A DNA stretch of 64,000 bases, taken from contig NDFF03000367.1 in the NCBI GenBank assembly GCA_002150815.3, positions 248,001-312,000 on the forward strand, in the 5' to 3' direction. This DNA is from Grammothele lineata (Eukaryota; Basidiomycota; Agaricomycetes; Polyporales; Polyporaceae). The notes beneath the pieces are model-generated. The model had not been told where the DNA came from and ran no database searches. It was given only the letters and a program-made list of their open reading frames with translations. Shown here piece after piece: positions 1 through 10,323 of this stretch. Position 1 is the stretch's first letter. The number at the start of each line of letters is the position of its first letter. The position numbers and the translations under genes are program-made.

Positions 1-721
1 GCCGCCGTTCATCGTCTTGCCGCGTGCCTGCGACACTCGTCTCCCCCGCCCACTGGCGAACGTTCTTCGCCTAGCCTTTTATCGACCTCCAGTTGCATGT
101 GCAGTACTACTCGACTCGCGAAGACCTTAAACCTCTGTTTGCAAGCATTCATCCTCACGTTCGCAGCTCAACATCGACCGCCTGAGCGCCCGACGACTCT
201 GCGAACTTCAAGCTAATCATCGGGTCTAGTATGGTGTTCAGATAGTATAAAAACTGCATTAGACACGATTTCACCTGCAGAATTCAGCGTATCTGCTAGA
301 GACACCTTCACATAGCCCCAGTCTTGTTCAAAGAAGGCTGTTTGAAGGCGCTGTGGCCAATCTTCAAGGGTTCAGATCCCACCATCCAACGCTCACACCC
401 TCCATAAACTAAGAAGAAACCAGGTTCTTCTGATGTTACACGTTCCAACAGTACACAAGTGCGTTATCCGGGGCCGGTCTGAAAGGACTTCATACACTGC
501 TTCCGAAGGTGAGTTCGGTGTCACGAGCCTTGCTTCTCGAACCCCGGCCCAGCGTGTGTACCTATCATATGGTATACCGAGTTCGTCACTTTGTCCCCAG
601 CAAGCCTTTTACAGTTCTCACTGCGCCCCAGACGACTTCCGACACATCCCCCGGATCCACGATCACCGAACCTCTATAAGCGGCGTGTACATCCCCTAGC
701 AGCACCCCGGCAACGTCCACG
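1..721. other. Gene-free 5' flank of the SDR array
   Basis: No convincing coding region is visible. A TATA-like TATAAAAA lies at 246-253, an ATG at 433 opens a short frame and a GTGAGT donor-like site sits near 509, so an upstream untranslated or alternative exon of the first SDR gene is possible but not demonstrable. The nearer TATA box at 675-680 explains the ATG at 722 better. Confidence 0.4.
675..680 (+). promoter_or_regulatory. TATA box of the first SDR gene
   Basis: CTATAAG lies 42-47 nt before the only in-frame ATG (722). A start of transcription about 30 nt downstream would leave a very short leader. Its position supports use of the ATG that gives the long N-terminal extension. Confidence 0.45.
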
Positions 722-2124
722 ATGTCGCTTCTCAAGACCGTACTGTCCCGCTCGATACACTCCAAACGGGCGTCGATCGGCGTCTGCCGTTCTTTCTCCT
801 CAACGACATACGTAGCCAGCGCCACGCGCCCGCCACCTTCCGTAAATTCATCGCCATCGCCCCACTATGGACCCTTTGGCGTATCGCGCGCGCTGGCTGC
901 AGCCACGTCTCCTAACATACGTACGCTTTCCAAATTGAAATTAGACGTGATATGACCCTGATCAGCTCTAGGACCTTCCCTTACAGAACCGACATCAACG
1001 CTCTTCGAGCACGAGTTCGCGCTCACAGACCGAGTCGCGCTCGTCACGGGCGCAAATCGCGGGCTGGGGCTGGAGACGGCAATGGCCTTCCTGGAAGCGG
1101 GCGCGCGAGCGGTGTATTGCGTCGACCTTCCGGAGCGACCGGGTTATGAGTGGGTCAAAGTTCAGGATTATCTCGCGAGGGTGGGGGGTATACATCGGCT
1201 CGAATATCTTCAGGGAGATGTTCGTGATCAGGTCGGCGACAATAGAATCCTGTGGTGGCACCAGTACTTACCGAATCTCACGGTGGTGTCCTCTAGGAAG
1301 CCATGAAGAGACTTGCCGACGGCATCGGAGATGCGGAGGGGCGCCTCGATGTCTGTGTTGGAGCGGCCGGAGTATGGGGCGGCGACACAGCCTCACTCGA
1401 CTTCTCCGGCGGCGACTTCCAGGAGGTAAATCCCCTCGCCCCGTATCGGACCCTGGTATTCGGTAGCTGAACGCGTTCTTGGGATAGGTTGTTGACATAA
1501 ATCTCAAAGGTGCTCTCTACACCGCGCAGGCCGCCGGCAAGCAGATGCTCCGCTTCGACTGCGGCGGGAGCATAATCCTCATCGCGAGTATCGCGGGACA
1601 TGTCGCGCTTGAGGTAAGTTAACGGCATCCTCGTTCACCGGTCGGAGGTCGAGCGAGGCTGAAGCCTCCAATCGCTGCAGCCCCATCTTCGCAGCGCTGC
1701 TTATCACTCAAGCAAGGCCGGCGTCATCCAACTGGCGCGAAGCATGGCCTGCGAGCTAGCCCCAAACAATATCCGCGTGAACACCGTGAGCCCGGGATTT
1801 GTCGATACGAAGTACGTCTAATGAGCGCTTATCATACATCCACCTTGGTGTCGTACCACTTCCACTGACACCAACGCAAACTTGACTTTAGGTTTGCTCA
1901 TCCCCTACACGCTGATCCAGCGTTGATGGAGGCGACCACGAGTGGAAATCCGATGCAGCGGCTCGGGCGTCCCCACGAATTGCGTGGTGTGATGACCTTC
2001 CTGGCCAGCGATGCTAGCTCGTTCTGTACAGGAAGCGAGTACGTCCGGTGTCTCCGCCTTCTTATCAATGATCTGACAGACCGTCCACAGCATCATCGTG
2101 AGTGGCGGGCATACGGCATGGTGA
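722..2124 (+). CDS. Short-chain dehydrogenase/reductase 1, N-terminally extended
   Basis: Classical SDR, predicted 336 aa from seven exons (722-920, 987-1231, 1297-1425, 1488-1613, 1681-1811, 1892-2038, 2091-2124). Visible family motifs are the Rossmann TGANRGLG, the tetrad Asn in DINLKG, SIILIASI with the catalytic Ser, YHSSK (YxxxK) and VNTVSPG. An acidic residue follows beta-2 (YCVDL), which in this fold usually means NAD(H) preference. The usual NNAG turn is GAAG. The substrate is unknown; sugar or polyol ketoreductases are the nearest general type. Unlike its two tandem paralogues it has about 45 extra N-terminal residues rich in Ser and Arg (MSLLKTVLSRSIHSKR...) that look like a mitochondrial presequence. 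No in-frame ATG lies between 722 and the conserved YGPFGV segment. It ends HTAW like paralogue 2. Confidence 0.88.
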
Positions 2125-2652
2125 GAGTCCGCAAAGTCTGGATAAATAACGGCCCTGCTTCATATCGACGCACTTCGCAAAATCATTTACTTTCAACCGT
2201 ACGCGACAATTACTCTTGCGTGGCCTCAGTAAGGCGACCGCAGCAACGTCGAGGACACGTCGAATAGCCGGATGACGTCAAGGCCTCCCACTCTCCGGCA
2301 CCCGCCGGGCCGCTCTGCCAGATCTGGGTTTGCACAGGCCGTGGACGCGTCGTGGTGTGAACGTTTGACTGTCTAGATGATTACCGACTGCTCGGATCCT
2401 GAATAGGACCATGTATTCGTCTTGATTGGTTGCAAGAGGTCGCAGCGTCAAGAGCCATCGCGCCATAAGGTTGGCAAAGTCCATTCATAGCTCACTGCCG
2501 TCGTCTGTTGAGCCGTACGATGCCGCACCGTACCTTCCCATATGAGCTTATGGGATGTCGGATTGGGCTTGGAGATCAGGAGTAAGACAGCCGCTATATA
2601 AACCAACCGCGCATCGTCAGACTCCCCTCATTGTCACTCCTCCATCCTAGCC
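2125..2652. promoter_or_regulatory. Intergenic region with TATA box of the second SDR gene
   Basis: About 530 nt between two tandem paralogues. A clear TATATAAA lies at 2595-2602, roughly 50 nt before the ATG at 2653. Nothing else coding is visible. Confidence 0.55.
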
Positions 2653-3903
2653 ATGTCCGATTCAACCTCTGCGCAATACGGTCCCGTCGGCGTCGCCCGC
2701 GCCGTTGCTGCGACCACGACACCCTCGATATGTACGTCTCATCTCTTCTTCTCTCGATAGCAGTCGCGCTCAATGCACCCCACGTCACCAGCTGCCACGT
2801 CCACGTTGTTCCAGAAAGAGTTCGCGTTGACCGACAAGGTCGCGCTCGTTACTGGCGGCAGGCGCGGGATCGGACTCGACGCCGCGATGGCGTTGATCGA
2901 GGCTGGCGCGCGGGCGGTCTACTGCCTCGACCTGCTGGACGAGCCTGGAGAGGACTACGACGCCGTGAAGGCCTACCTTGCGAAGATCGATGGCATCGGC
3001 AGGCTCGAGTACGTCAAGTGCGACGTCCGTGACCAGGTGCGCGTCTCCCCGGCGCGTAATTGATACCTGAAGCTGACAGCACGCTTTCTCACTTTTCCCA
3101 GGAGGGAATGTGGAAAGCCGCAGAGGTAATCGGGGACAAGGAGGGGCGCCTCGACATTTGCATTGCGTCCGCCGGTGTGTGGGGCGGTGATATCCCCTCT
3201 CTCGAAGTCCCGGAGTCGCAGTTCCAGCATGTAAGTTCCCTTGATGCCCCGAGCGCTGGGGCGCCAGTGCTGACGAGACGCGCAGTGTGTGGACGTCGAC
3301 CTCAAGGGCGCGCTTTTCGGCGCGCAAGCTGCGGGTCGCCAGATGCAGAGGTTCGCGACGCCTGGGAGCATTATCCTCGTCGCGAGTATCGCGGGATACG
3401 TCGCCTTCGAGGTTAGTCCACATACCCTCCGTGTGCTGACTTACATAAACATTTCGCTACTCCATTTCTTTGGCACTAGCCCCACCTCCGTAGTGTCGGC
3501 TACCAGACGACGAAGGCTGGTGTGCAACAACTCGCACGTAGCATGGCTTGCGAGCTCGGGCAGAAGGGTATCCGGGTGAACTCGGTCAGCCCTGGACCCA
3601 TCATGACGAAGTGAGCATTCTTTTCTCGCTGTTACATGTTTATCTGATTTTGTGCTCGAAGGCTTGCCGGTGATATCGTGGGCAACACGGCCGCGCTGGA
3701 CTACTTCGCGAACGGAAACCCCCAGAAGCGCTTCGGCCGCCCAGAAGAGCTGCGTGGTGTGATGGCGTTCCTCGCGAGTGACGCCAGCTCATTCGTTACT
3801 GGAAGCGAGTGAGTATTTGCTTCTTTTCACTCTCACAATGGTTTGTGTCTAAACTGTACTTTGTCGTAGTATCGTCGTTGATGGAGGTCATACTGCGTGG
3901 TAA
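2653..3903 (+). CDS. Short-chain dehydrogenase/reductase 2
   Basis: Second tandem classical SDR, predicted 296 aa, exons 2653-2731, 2792-3036, 3102-3230, 3286-3411, 3480-3610, 3662-3808, 3870-3903. Motifs are TGGRRGIG for dinucleotide binding, YCLDL after beta-2 (acidic, NAD-type), ASAG in place of NNAG, DVDLKG at the position where Asn is expected, IILVASIAG with the catalytic Ser, and YQTTK. The Asn-to-Asp change in the tetrad segment (DVDLKG against DINLKG and EINLKG in the neighbours) is worth noting because that Asn is usually part of the catalytic tetrad. The start has a short leader and begins MSDSTSAQYGPVGV, so no targeting sequence is evident. The substrate is not recognisable from sequence. 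Confidence 0.9.
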
Positions 3904-5159
3904 TCGGGGGATGGACTATGTTGTGGCACTTGCTGAAGACACAAAATGGCGAGATAAAATGTATTCTGCCGTTACGAGCCATGTATCATGTACCATGTGG
4001 ATAGAGTTGTCGTCCTATACACCTCACTGTTGTCTCGCATGCCGATGCTGTCCCGAGCTGTGCGTTGGCTGCATTCCGCCGGTAGCTTGAGAGGTGACTA
4101 TGGTCACGAGGCACGTGAAAATGTCACGACGCGTCTGATGCCATCAAGATTGGTTGTTGGCACAAACTTCAAATCTGACTGCCATTCGCCTTGACTCTTC
4201 AAGTACCCTGTAACGCCGGTGACCTCTCTTGAACTTGACATTGTCCTGCCAACCTCATCAATTGGCCTATCTCTGTTCATCTCAGCAATAGTAACGTATG
4301 CTTAAACAAACACGGTCGCGACACACTAGTACATTGCCCGTAACAACCGCGTAAACTCTGAAAACGTACTATCCACGGCTGACATTGTAATTGAGTGCGT
4401 CTTCGTACTCCTTTGCGGACTCACGAGCGGAGGATACGTACCCGCCATTTGCAGGTACGTACCCTCAGCACGGTATGTTCCTAGGTACTTACTATCTCCG
4501 GTGCATAGCGTCGGTTTACAGATCTCCGCACGCTCGGTTGCACTACGTTATCTGATACCCCCACGGGTTACGGGCGCTGTCATAGAATGCCCGGAAGCTG
4601 GAAAAATAGGCGATGGAACATGCTATGAGAGAATGGAAGAAGATGTCGTTGTCCTCGGTCATACGGGAGCCCGATTTCGCTCTCCTTCGGTCCGGGCGGA
4701 CAATCGCGGCACTCCCTCTAGGTACGCGCATGTATGACAGGGGCCCGAGTACAGACACCGTTTTCTCAGAGTCTGAATTCCCTTTGAAGCCTATTCAATC
4801 TCTCCCTCGGCGTGTATGGAAGCCGGTGACAGGGCGGCTTCGATGCTTCCACTGAAAGACGCGTGGATTGGAAGGAGTGTGCAGCATCCTTGGTACGTCA
4901 AGTACTGGGCACTGGGTACGGGCCGAGCCTCATGCTGGTGCACGTGTCGCAGCAGTATCCACGCTTCGGATCGCCGGTTCTGGTTCAAGCCCAGGGCGGA
5001 GAAAGCACCTAAGACGTTAGGTGCTTCTTCCGTCGGAGGGTTCGACATGTTATTCAAACCTTGATCCGTCGGCGCCGCAGGCGTAAGGTTACACATATAT
5101 TCCGTGTCCTCTATCCGTCGAAACCTTATCACTCTCTCCCGGATCGTTCTTACTGCAAC
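3904..5159. other. 1.26-kb gene-free spacer between SDR 2 and SDR 3
   Basis: No frame with SDR-like or other recognisable protein content was found, and no relic exon of a fourth SDR copy. A TATA-like ACATATAT lies near 5092-5099, about 60 nt before the SDR 3 start. Several GTACGTACC-type words cluster at 4430-4490. Confidence 0.4.
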
Positions 5160-6418
5160 ATGTCCTCCTCTACCCTCGACGCTTCTCCGTCCTATGGACC
5201 TGTTGGTGTCGAGCGCGCAATCGCCGCAGCGAGGACGCCTGGAAAACGTGCGTCGTCCACTTGGAACCTTTGTCAAGGGTTGATCTAGCTAATCTTGGTT
5301 TGTTCATCTTCCAGCGGCGACATCTTCGCTATTCACGCACGAGTTCGCGCTGACAGACAAGGTCGCGCTCGTTACCGGCGCGAACCGTGGGATCGGGCTC
5401 GAGACGGCCATGGCGCTCGCCGAGGCGGGCGCACGAGCCGTCTACTGCGTCGACCTTTCCGAGCAGCCTGGTGATGACCGGAAGGCGGTGCGCGACTACC
5501 TGACCAAGCTCCAAGGGGCAGGACGGCTGGAGTACGTGCACGGGGATGTTCGTAGCCAGGCGAGTGTCCTCCTCTTACCCTGGAAGTCGGAATGTATCAG
5601 GAACTCATAATCGTACAGGATGGCATGCGAAAGCTTGCGGAAACGATTGGAGACAAAGAAGGGCGGTTCGATGTCTGCGTAGCTGGGGCTGGCGTGTTCG
5701 TCGGCGACATGCCCAGCCTTGACTACCCAGACGAGCAGTTCCAACGCGTCAGTGTGCGTTCTTCTCCAGAAGTATCGCTACTAACTGCGATTCAACTAGG
5801 TCATGGAGATTAACTTGAAGGGGGCGCTCTTCACCGCCCAAGCAGCAGGCAAGCAGATGGTCCGCTTTGGCAGTGGGGGAAGCATCATCTTCCTCGCCAG
5901 CATCTGTGGACACATCTCCTTCGAAGTATGGTCCCTCGCAGCTCGATCTAGTCAGCTCGCGCTAACAGCCACCCGCACTGCACAGCGAGAATTCCGAACC
6001 GTATCTTACCACACCTCCAAGGCCGCCCTCCACCAGCTCGCCCGTAGCATGGCCGTCGAGCTTGGCTCTCAGGGCATCCGCGTCAACACCGTCAGCCCTG
6101 GGTACATTCAGACCGCGTGCGTCTCGTCTCGCGCCTCTGTCAAGGTCCCAACTCACACCTTTTGGTTCCTCAAAGGCTGATCAAGGACCTCATCGAGAAC
6201 CCAGAGGGGCTCAAATATGCATCGAGCCAGATCCCGCTGGGGCGGATCGGGAAGACACACGAATTGCGTGGTGTGATGACCTTCCTCGCGAGCGACGCGA
6301 GTTCGTTCTGTACGGGCAGCGAGTGAGTGCTCAGTCCTTTACTGGGACGCGTTACACATACTGACATGTCGATTCACTTTTCTCTAGTATCATCGTGGAT
6401 GGCGGGCGGACGGCTTGA
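5160..6418 (+). CDS. Short-chain dehydrogenase/reductase 3, with a GC-AG intron
   Basis: Third tandem classical SDR, predicted 298 aa from seven exons (5160-5247, 5315-5559, 5619-5747, 5800-5925, 5986-6116, 6176-6322, 6388-6418). Motifs are TGANRGIG, YCVDL, AGAG in place of NNAG, EINLKG with the tetrad Asn, SIIFLASI and YHTSK, then VNTVSPG. Exons 2 to 6 are 245, 129, 126, 131 and 147 nt, exactly as in both neighbours, which shows tandem duplication of one ancestor. Intron 2 seems to start with GC (CAG|GCGAGT, 5560) where both paralogues have GT, a recognised minor donor. The C-terminus is GGRTA and lacks the terminal Trp of the other two. It is an oxidoreductase probably using NAD(H); the substrate is unknown. 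Confidence 0.9.
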
Positions 6419-6875
6419 GTCAGTACGGTTCTAAAGATGGGCTGTTAGAATTTACTTTGCCACGGCGGCGTACCTCAGGGCGTGCGATGTTCCGACACAT
6501 CCCTGGGGAGTGCTTCCCGTGTTTCCCTACGGAATACGTGCAGTTACTACGCGCCTTCCATTCCGGGTACTGGTGGAACACATTTTTGAGTGACCCGGCG
6601 TAGACTCGACTCCCGTATTTCCAGAACACACCCGTCTTTAACGATTCCATCCAAGATATTCCGCCACGCGAGCCCGGACGAAGATGTAAGGCCATCATAA
6701 CGACGGTATAACTTCCCAATTCGGTGGACGTAGACGACTCGCAGTCAGTAAGGTAGTGGGAGTCTTGATGGCGATCACACTAATTCGTGTGAAAGAAAAG
6801 GGTAAAATACAACACTTGGGATCCGTACAAAGTGAAAGCAATATCATACACTCACAGAACGCCAATCCGTCCACC
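6419..6875. other. Tail-to-tail spacer
   Basis: Convergent 3' flanks of SDR 3 (+) and the Mis12-like gene (-). Nothing coding or repetitive is recognised. Confidence 0.4.
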
Positions 6876-7879
6876 TCAGCCTGTTCGCGTATCCATCCTC
6901 TCAACTCCTTCACCCCTACCCTTATTTGACCCTTTGTGCGATAACGTCCCACCAGCCTGCTCCACCGCCGCCTTCAGATCCTCTACCCGCCCAACCGCCT
7001 GCACCGCAGCTGCAGCAGCCGCGACCTCCGCTCTCCCCTCGCTGAACGCACCATCCTCGCCTTGCTCACTGCGCGCTTTCTCCTTCGCGCGCTCCATAAG
7101 CTGCTCGACGGCCCAGTTGACGTACCCAGTCTTGCTCGTCTCCCACGGCCGCTTTCCAGGCTCAGGCGCCGCCCCGAGATCGAGCGCAGCCGCAGACGCG
7201 TCGGCGGGAGGCAGGGCAGACACGGAGTCATACATGCTTTGAAGCTCTGTGGGGAGCGCGAGGAGGGTCTGGAGGTGGGGTGAGCGGAGGAAGGCGAGGC
7301 GGTCGAGGCGGGCGCGGGAGTGGGCGAGGGTTTTGGAGGACTTGTGGACGGCACGAGTGAAGAGCCGCTTGAGTTTGCGTTGCTAGCGGAGGTAAAAAGA
7401 GACAGAGAGCATGTGAGTGGGAGAGGTAGGAATACCATGTATGCCTGACGTACCGCGTGTAGCTTCCGTCTCAGCTCGTCGATCTCTGCCAACAACTCCG
7501 CCTCTCGCTCCGGTGGGTGATCTAGATGTAGTCCCGCCTGATGCGGCACAATGATAGGGAGATCTGCAGGGATGGCGAAGATGTTTCGCATAGACCAGGC
7601 CTCAAAGAAATCAAAGGCGACGTCGAGGTGGTGCTCGAGGAGGGTCTGAAAGGCGACGAGGCCTTGTTCAATCTCTTGAGTTGGGTCCCAGTCCGGGGTC
7701 TTCTCCGCGCGGGCTTCAGCCCAGCGCTGGAGAAACTGCTCCATGGCGTCAATACTTTGTCGCGCCTCATCATTGGCGGTGTTGATGATGTCGTCGAGAA
7801 GGAATTGCGGGATGAAACCCAGGAGCTCCGGGAGGAGCACGGACGGCACCGTCTGTGAAGGCCCTGCAGGTGTCGCCAT
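6876..7879 (-). CDS. mis12: Mis12/Mtw1 kinetochore protein (MIND complex)
   Basis: Two exons (7454-7879 and 6876-7382) give about 310 aa. The N-terminal half matches the Mis12 domain pattern: LPELLGFIPQFLLDDIINT, then EIEQGLVAFQTLLEHHLDVA, then SMRNIFAIPADLPIIVPH. This is followed by a coiled-coil-like EREAELLAEIDELRRKL. The C-terminal half contains TGYVNWAVEQL, a segment also typical of this family. Mis12/Mtw1 is a subunit of the four-protein MIND complex that connects centromeric chromatin to the Ndc80 complex during chromosome segregation, so it acts in the nucleus at kinetochores. The ATG at 7879 follows directly into the conserved domain; an upstream in-frame extension has no family support. 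The alanine-rich stretch near residues 260-275 is low complexity. Confidence 0.88.
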
Positions 7880-8187
7880 TGCTAACGGGAGTTCTTTTTG
7901 ACACAAAGAAATCCGTAAGCGGCGGGTTACAGCAAATGGGTGAGAGGATGAGCGCAAGAAGAGCGTTGCAAGCAGTCCTGCGCAATGTAGCCGTCGGACC
8001 CAGAAGGCGCGTTCAAACGCGCTCCATCACAAGCACGTGTATGTGACATCGTGCGGACTTCATGACTTACCTCTTTGCCTTTTCTTCCCGCTACTACGCG
8101 TCTCGGAATCTTCATACCCTGAGACGTGACCTTCAAGAAAAAGGATGCATACAACATAATCTCCACAGCATAAAAAGACAAAAAATT

Positions 8188-8271
8188 GGGCCCAACCGGG
8201 AATTGAACCCGGGACCACTCGCATGCAGGTGACAACCCAAAGCGAGTATCATACTTCTAGACCATTAGGCC
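8188..8271 (-). tRNA. tRNA-Pro(UGG) with a 12-nt intron
   Basis: On the minus strand the 5' GGCCTAA pairs with 3' TTGGGCC (one G-U), followed by discriminator C. The D-arm region is TGGTCTAGAAGTATGATA, the anticodon stem CTCGC/GCGAG encloses TTTGGGT, and the T arm reads CCGGGTTCAATTCCCGG. The anticodon is TGG. Between anticodon-loop position 37 and the 3' half lie 12 extra nt (about TTGTCACCTGCA), the canonical site for nuclear tRNA introns, so the mature tRNA is 72 nt. A T6 run just downstream on the transcribed strand (8180-8186) can terminate RNA polymerase III. The intron would be processed by the splicing endonuclease and by the Trl1 ligase encoded at 26-29 kb. Confidence 0.9.
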
Positions 8272-8941
8272 GTGATGAATTGGCCAACATGTGAGTCAAT
8301 GTTACGCTGTTTATTTCTGGCTTCTCGCCACCGCGGACGGCACCCTTTCGCTTGCCTTTCGCAGAGCTTTGGTCAGGCTCTTCCTCTGTCAGCTGCATCA
8401 AAACAAACCCTGTCGCCAACGGAGCCCATATACCGCGCCATATCTCGTCTATAGAGCAACAAAAGTATTCGATGCTCTTTCTGAGCTCTTAGGCAGTATA
8501 TAATTATGAACAAACTCAAGGCGTAATAGAACCACGGCGGTCCTGTCAAGTCTGTTCGGTGGAAGGCTCCGTCCAGTGAGTTATTGTGCCCCGGACGAGC
8601 CACCAGTAGCTCTCGTAGGATGCCTGCACTTGGGCAGGTTTTGAAGTAGGACCTTGGTGCTGTGCGGTCTAGGTGAGTTCAATGGCTCTTGTTGCACAAT
8701 CTTGCTGACGTACTAGTACTTCACTCGTCGGAAGCAGCACCGATAACCTAGTCGCTGGAGGGTAGCTGTGCTCGGAGAGAGCGCCGCGATGGCAGACAAG
8801 TTGCGTAGTGGCGACTACTACTTTCTCGAATGGCTCTGCCGCCATATAAAATCGTTAGCACAGTGGGTCCAAAGTGACTGGAGATCACTGCCCTGCACCC
8901 CTCAAGACTCCTTGGCTCCCTCTCCACCATCGCCCAGAGCA
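8272..8941. promoter_or_regulatory. Spacer with TATA box of the PPPY-protein gene
   Basis: TATAAAA at 8845-8851 lies about 90 nt before ATG 8942. An in-frame upstream ATG at 8789 lies before the TATA box and would give 51 more residues; the TATA position argues for 8942. Nothing else is recognised between the tRNA and this gene. Confidence 0.5.
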
Positions 8942-9915
8942 ATGGAACCTCTACACAAATCCAGTTCCTACGGCACATCCCCAACTGACTTGGGCTATAC
9001 CGACGCTAGCGACCCTCCGCCCCCTTACCACTCCGGAGGCGAACCCGGCCCCTCCAGCTCGCGCGCGGCCGCGGACCCACACAAGTTTGAGCTCCCTTCG
9101 CCTCCCCCAAAGCCATCCTACTTCGCGCCCTCCCCAAGTTCATCCTGCTTTGCGCCCGCCCCCAGCGGTACTCGTGCGCCCGGCGAGCTCTCAGGGGACA
9201 ACGTGACGGGCTTCATGGAGCACGTCAAGAACTTCGCCCCTGGCAAGAGCCCCAAGTCCCTGCTCAACCCGCCTCCGGAGTGCTTCTCGCGCGCCCCCGC
9301 CCACGGACTCACGTACGCCCCATTCCAACCGCTCGTGCTCCTAAGCAAGGGCGCGATGCTCGACCGCGGTTTTCCGTACGTAGCGCCGGAGGCGACGAAG
9401 GCGGGGACGGAGGTGGAGACGCCGCATCCGTTCGTGGAGCACGACGTGAGCGAGCAGGACTGGCGGCAGTTCCTACACGACGTGCGAGTCGCGGGCTCGC
9501 TGTCGCCTATGAACCGCGTCGTGTCCGGGCTTGCGCCGCTCGCGGTGCCGGCCGGGTTTATCTTCGGTCAGTGTGCCACTGCTGTGGTGGATAATCGGAC
9601 CGGTCTAGGGGCTGACTGTAGTGCTCCAGCATTCTTCATCGTCAAAGGCATCGACACAGTCATGAGGCGCACGAAGAAGGGCCCCGCTTCGCAGCTGATC
9701 GACCACTGGAATCACGTACGCCTCTCCTTCGTTCCTCCCCGGTAGTAGGCGACACCTCACACGTCTGGACGTAGATGTTCTTCCACCCACGCTGCCTGCA
9801 CGTCGACTTAGTGCAAGGCCTGACACAGCATGAGAACGGCCAGCGCGATCCGTCGCAAGGGGTCGACAACATCTGGCGGCTCGTGGTCACCTACCGCGCA
9901 TCCGCGATCGAGTAA
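8942..9915 (+). CDS. Uncharacterised PPPY-containing protein with one possible membrane segment
   Basis: Three exons (8942-9566, 9630-9715, 9775-9915) give about 283 aa. I do not recognise the family. The first 100 residues are Pro/Ser-rich and disordered and contain SDPPPPYHS, a PPxY-type WW-domain ligand often used to recruit Nedd4/Rsp5 ubiquitin ligases. A more ordered part follows (DWRQFLHDVRVAG), then a short hydrophobic stretch VPAGFIFAFFIVKG followed by basic RRTKKG, which may be a membrane anchor. The C-terminus is well composed (FFHPRCLHVDLVQG...VTYRASAIE). The first intron is 63 nt and leaves the frame open if retained. The start was chosen from the TATA box 90 nt upstream. Confidence 0.7.
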
Positions 9916-10323
9916 CTTTCCCAGTTTACTTCTAGACGTGTCTGCTTTGGTCCCGTTTATGTCGTCCCTATCCCACCATACATGCATCTATCACATTTTC
10001 TTTTCTCCCGCGGTACTTGTCCCATACCCTCTTGAAGGTACGACGGGAGACATCTTACCGACACCGACCCGACGTTCAGGGGCATCCTACATAGGGCTAC
10101 TCCCCACCGACCACCAGCGTAGGACATAAGCTCGACACTCAGTATGATTACACGTATGGTAGCGCGACAGGAACGTGCGTGAGAGATCGTGACATTGACA
10201 TCGACGGGACAGGACGAGCGAGACGCAACGCGGACTGTCCGGGATCCAATCCAAACGAAGAGGGGAAGAGAGACAGACAGAGACTCGAACAGCAAGTCGA
10301 GAGAACGAAGAGGAGTCCGGCTG
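9916..10323. other. Tail-to-tail spacer
   Basis: 3' flanks of the PPPY gene (+) and Atg18 (-). No gene or repeat is seen. Confidence 0.4.
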
